Source of the DNA: JAFEBO01 sp036392375
GTDB taxonomy: Bacteria; Planctomycetota; Phycisphaerae; Phycisphaerales; UBA1924
Length of the DNA stretch: 64,000 nucleotides
NCBI GenBank assembly: GCA_036392375.1
Contig: DASVYC010000081.1
Location: 1 to 64,000 of the forward strand
Direction: 5' to 3'
Under the pieces are notes generated by a model. It was not told the DNA's origin. It saw nothing but the letters and a program-made list of their open reading frames with translations, and did no database searches. The position numbers and the translations under genes are program-made. Below are positions 62,731 through 64,000 of this stretch, piece after piece. Position 1 is the stretch's first letter. Each line of letters starts with the position of its first letter.

Positions 62731-63265
62731 CGCGAGGGTCGGTCTCTTCTATGGAATAGAAGATATCTCTCGTAGTCGTAGTGAAGAGCGCGTGTCGGTT
62801 GGGGATAAGCGCGGCCGGGGTGGTGTGAAGTCGAGAGCAAGTGTTGCGGCTCGCGGAGTTTGCGTGGTGACGGACGCGCCCGGGACGATCTGTCGGTTGC
62901 CTGGCGCTGGCGCGCACTGATTGATGCGGATCGACCCAGGCGGGCGCAACCGACAGGCGGGGAGGGTGTACGCGAGCGTCGCGGCGGAGCGGCAAACGGT
63001 CGTCGGGCACGCGCCGGCGCCCGGTTGTCCACGGCTTGTGCACATCTATTGTCGGATGCGCGGCGGGCGTGATGAGGGACAGAACGTCGATGCCAGACCC
63101 GCGAAAAGTGCCGATCGCGCGAACCGGGTCGGTCTGTCGTTCGTCTTTTCGCCGGGTTCGTGGAAGCGGGGTCGGACGCGGGTGTTGCGGCGGCCGATAC
63201 AGTCGGCAGCGGCGCGTTCCGCCGCTTGGTTTCATTGGTCCGGCACCTCTTTCCGCGGCTTCACC
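62731..63265. other. Gene-free region with DnaA-box-like words
   Basis: About 535 bases between mutM and the FkbM-type gene. A perfect hairpin TCTTCTAT/ATAGAAGA lies at 62745-62763, just after mutM. DnaA-box-like nonamers are TGGGGATAA (62800-62808), TTGTCCACG (63025-63033) and TTGTGCACA (63036-63044). No plausible gene was found on either strand, although frames are open through GC-rich sequence. Confidence 0.45.
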
Positions 63266-64000
63266 ATGTCCAGCCCCACCTCCCAACGTGCGACCCACGG
63301 CCTGCTCAACAAGATGATCCCCCAGGGCGGGAAGCAACTGCTCCGCGACGCGGCGCTGCAGTTCATCCCGACGATGCGGCACCTGGACATGCCCACGCGG
63401 CTGGCCCACCTGGCGACGCAGGGCTTCGCGCCCAAGGTCATCTTCGACATCGGCGGGGCCCGCGGCGAATGGGCACGGATGGCCCGGCACATCTTCACCC
63501 AGAGCCGCATCGTCTCGTTCGAGCCCAACGCCCGCGAGAAGCCGCAGCTCGAGCAGACCAAGCAGGACATCGGGAACTACGACTACAAGATCTGTTTCCT
63601 CGGCCCTAAGCGCGACACGATCACCTACGCCGACGAGAACACGCAGACCTCGCTCTTGTCGGAGAAGAAGCCGGGCGGCAACGCGACGGCGGAGATGTAC
63701 GTGCTGGACGAACTGGTGGCGTCGGGTGAGCTGCCCATGCCGCAGTTCATGAAGCTCGACGTGCAAGGCTTCGAGCTGGAGGTCTTGAAGGGCGCCGAGA
63801 AGGTGATGCAGAGCGGCCCGGCGTTGCTCTTGGAAGTGAGCTTTATCGATTTCTTGTCGAACATGCCTCTGGTCGAGGACGTGATGAAGTTCATGAGTGC
63901 GCACGACTACGTGTGGCACGATGTGATGGGCATCGCGCGCAGGCCGCAGGACGACACGCTGTGGCAGATGGACATCTTGTTCGTGAAGCGCGACGACGCG
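63266..64000 (+). CDS. FkbM-family methyltransferase, cut by window edge
   Basis: 245 codons are present and the frame is open at the right edge. The core has VIFDIGGARGEWARMARHIF (SAM motif I, about 58-77), RIVSFEPNAREKPQLEQTKQ, TSLLSEKKPGGNATAEMYVL, and FMKLDVQGFELEVLKGAEKV with MQSGPALLLEVSF, the D-V-Q-G-x-E-x-x-V/L-x-G pattern of FkbM methyltransferases. These O-methylate sugars or lipids in surface glycans and natural products; the substrate is unknown. ATG 63266 starts in frame just after the gene-free region. Because it runs off the window, its total length cannot be given. Confidence 0.88.
   Translation, partial: MSSPTSQRATHGLLNKMIPQGGKQLLRDAALQFIPTMRHLDMPTRLAHLATQGFAPKVIFDIGGARGEWARMARHIFTQSRIVSFEPNAREKPQLEQTKQDIGNYDYKICFLGPKRDTITYADENTQTSLLSEKKPGGNATAEMYVLDELVASGELPMPQFMKLDVQGFELEVLKGAEKVMQSGPALLLEVSFIDFLSNMPLVEDVMKFMSAHDYVWHDVMGIARRPQDDTLWQMDILFVKRDDA

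Overview
The window looks like chromosomal DNA of a high-GC planctomycete of the Phycisphaerae/Phycisphaerales kind. The clearest sign is five secreted proteins ending in a short paired EF-hand dockerin with a GC-P-A/S-D linker and a terminal Cys-Pro. Supporting signs are three pseudopilin-like proteins with the GFTLxELL-type leader, a high-GC codon bias, and many inverted-repeat elements between genes. No insertion sequence, phage, CRISPR array, rRNA or tRNA was recognised. The last gene is cut by the right edge.

Layout. 1-4.5 kb: methylmalonyl-CoA/propionyl-CoA metabolism (meaB, mce, a carboxyltransferase, a tiny linker gene, a biotinyl-like carrier). 4.6-5.5 kb: thiL. 5.8-17.7 kb: a tandem array of four large exported proteins built from repeated modules, each ending in a dockerin. 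17.8-26.7 kb: housekeeping and regulation (DCC thiol protein, phosphohexomutase, 6-carboxytetrahydropterin synthase, polyphosphate kinase, an ECF sigma/anti-sigma pair, a pseudopilin, a cyclophilin). 26.7-34.2 kb: a PilZ protein, a Tat-exported protein, a lower-GC patch of unknown exported proteins, a PIN-PhoH ATPase and a glycosyltransferase. 34.2-43 kb: rsmA, an APH-like kinase, methyltransferases, two lipoproteins, a medium-chain dehydrogenase relative, and a VOC/TolB-like locus carrying a broken VOC copy. 43.1-45.3 kb: thiC with a TPP riboswitch. 45.3-49 kb: a DinB protein and an APC-family permease behind a c-di-AMP (ydaO-type) riboswitch. 49-56.4 kb: a NeuD-like acyltransferase, a HAF-Ig-dockerin protein, a ComEC-like protein, a pseudopilin and pheA. 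56.8-64 kb: a membrane protein, an Mrp-type ATPase, a methyltransferase, trpE, mutM and an FkbM-type methyltransferase.

How the genes work together. The first cluster forms a methylmalonyl-CoA module: carboxyltransferase plus carrier act on propionyl-/methylmalonyl-CoA, the epimerase supplies the R form, and MeaB protects the mutase, which probably lies just left of the window. thiL and thiC belong to thiamine diphosphate synthesis, and thiC is under TPP control. pheA and trpE are chorismate branch-point enzymes. The dockerin proteins and pseudopilins point to a large cell-surface or secreted inventory.

Most notable: (1) the APC permease is interrupted by one in-frame UGA while the sequence on both sides is intact and in the same frame, and it sits behind a well-formed c-di-AMP riboswitch; (2) the tandem modular dockerin array; (3) a carboxylase-operon carrier protein whose biotin motif is not A-M-K-M; (4) a TPP riboswitch with a repeat-bearing P3 extension plus a hairpin that covers the thiC ribosome binding site; (5) at least eight inverted-repeat or hairpin elements of several unrelated types in or near intergenic gaps.
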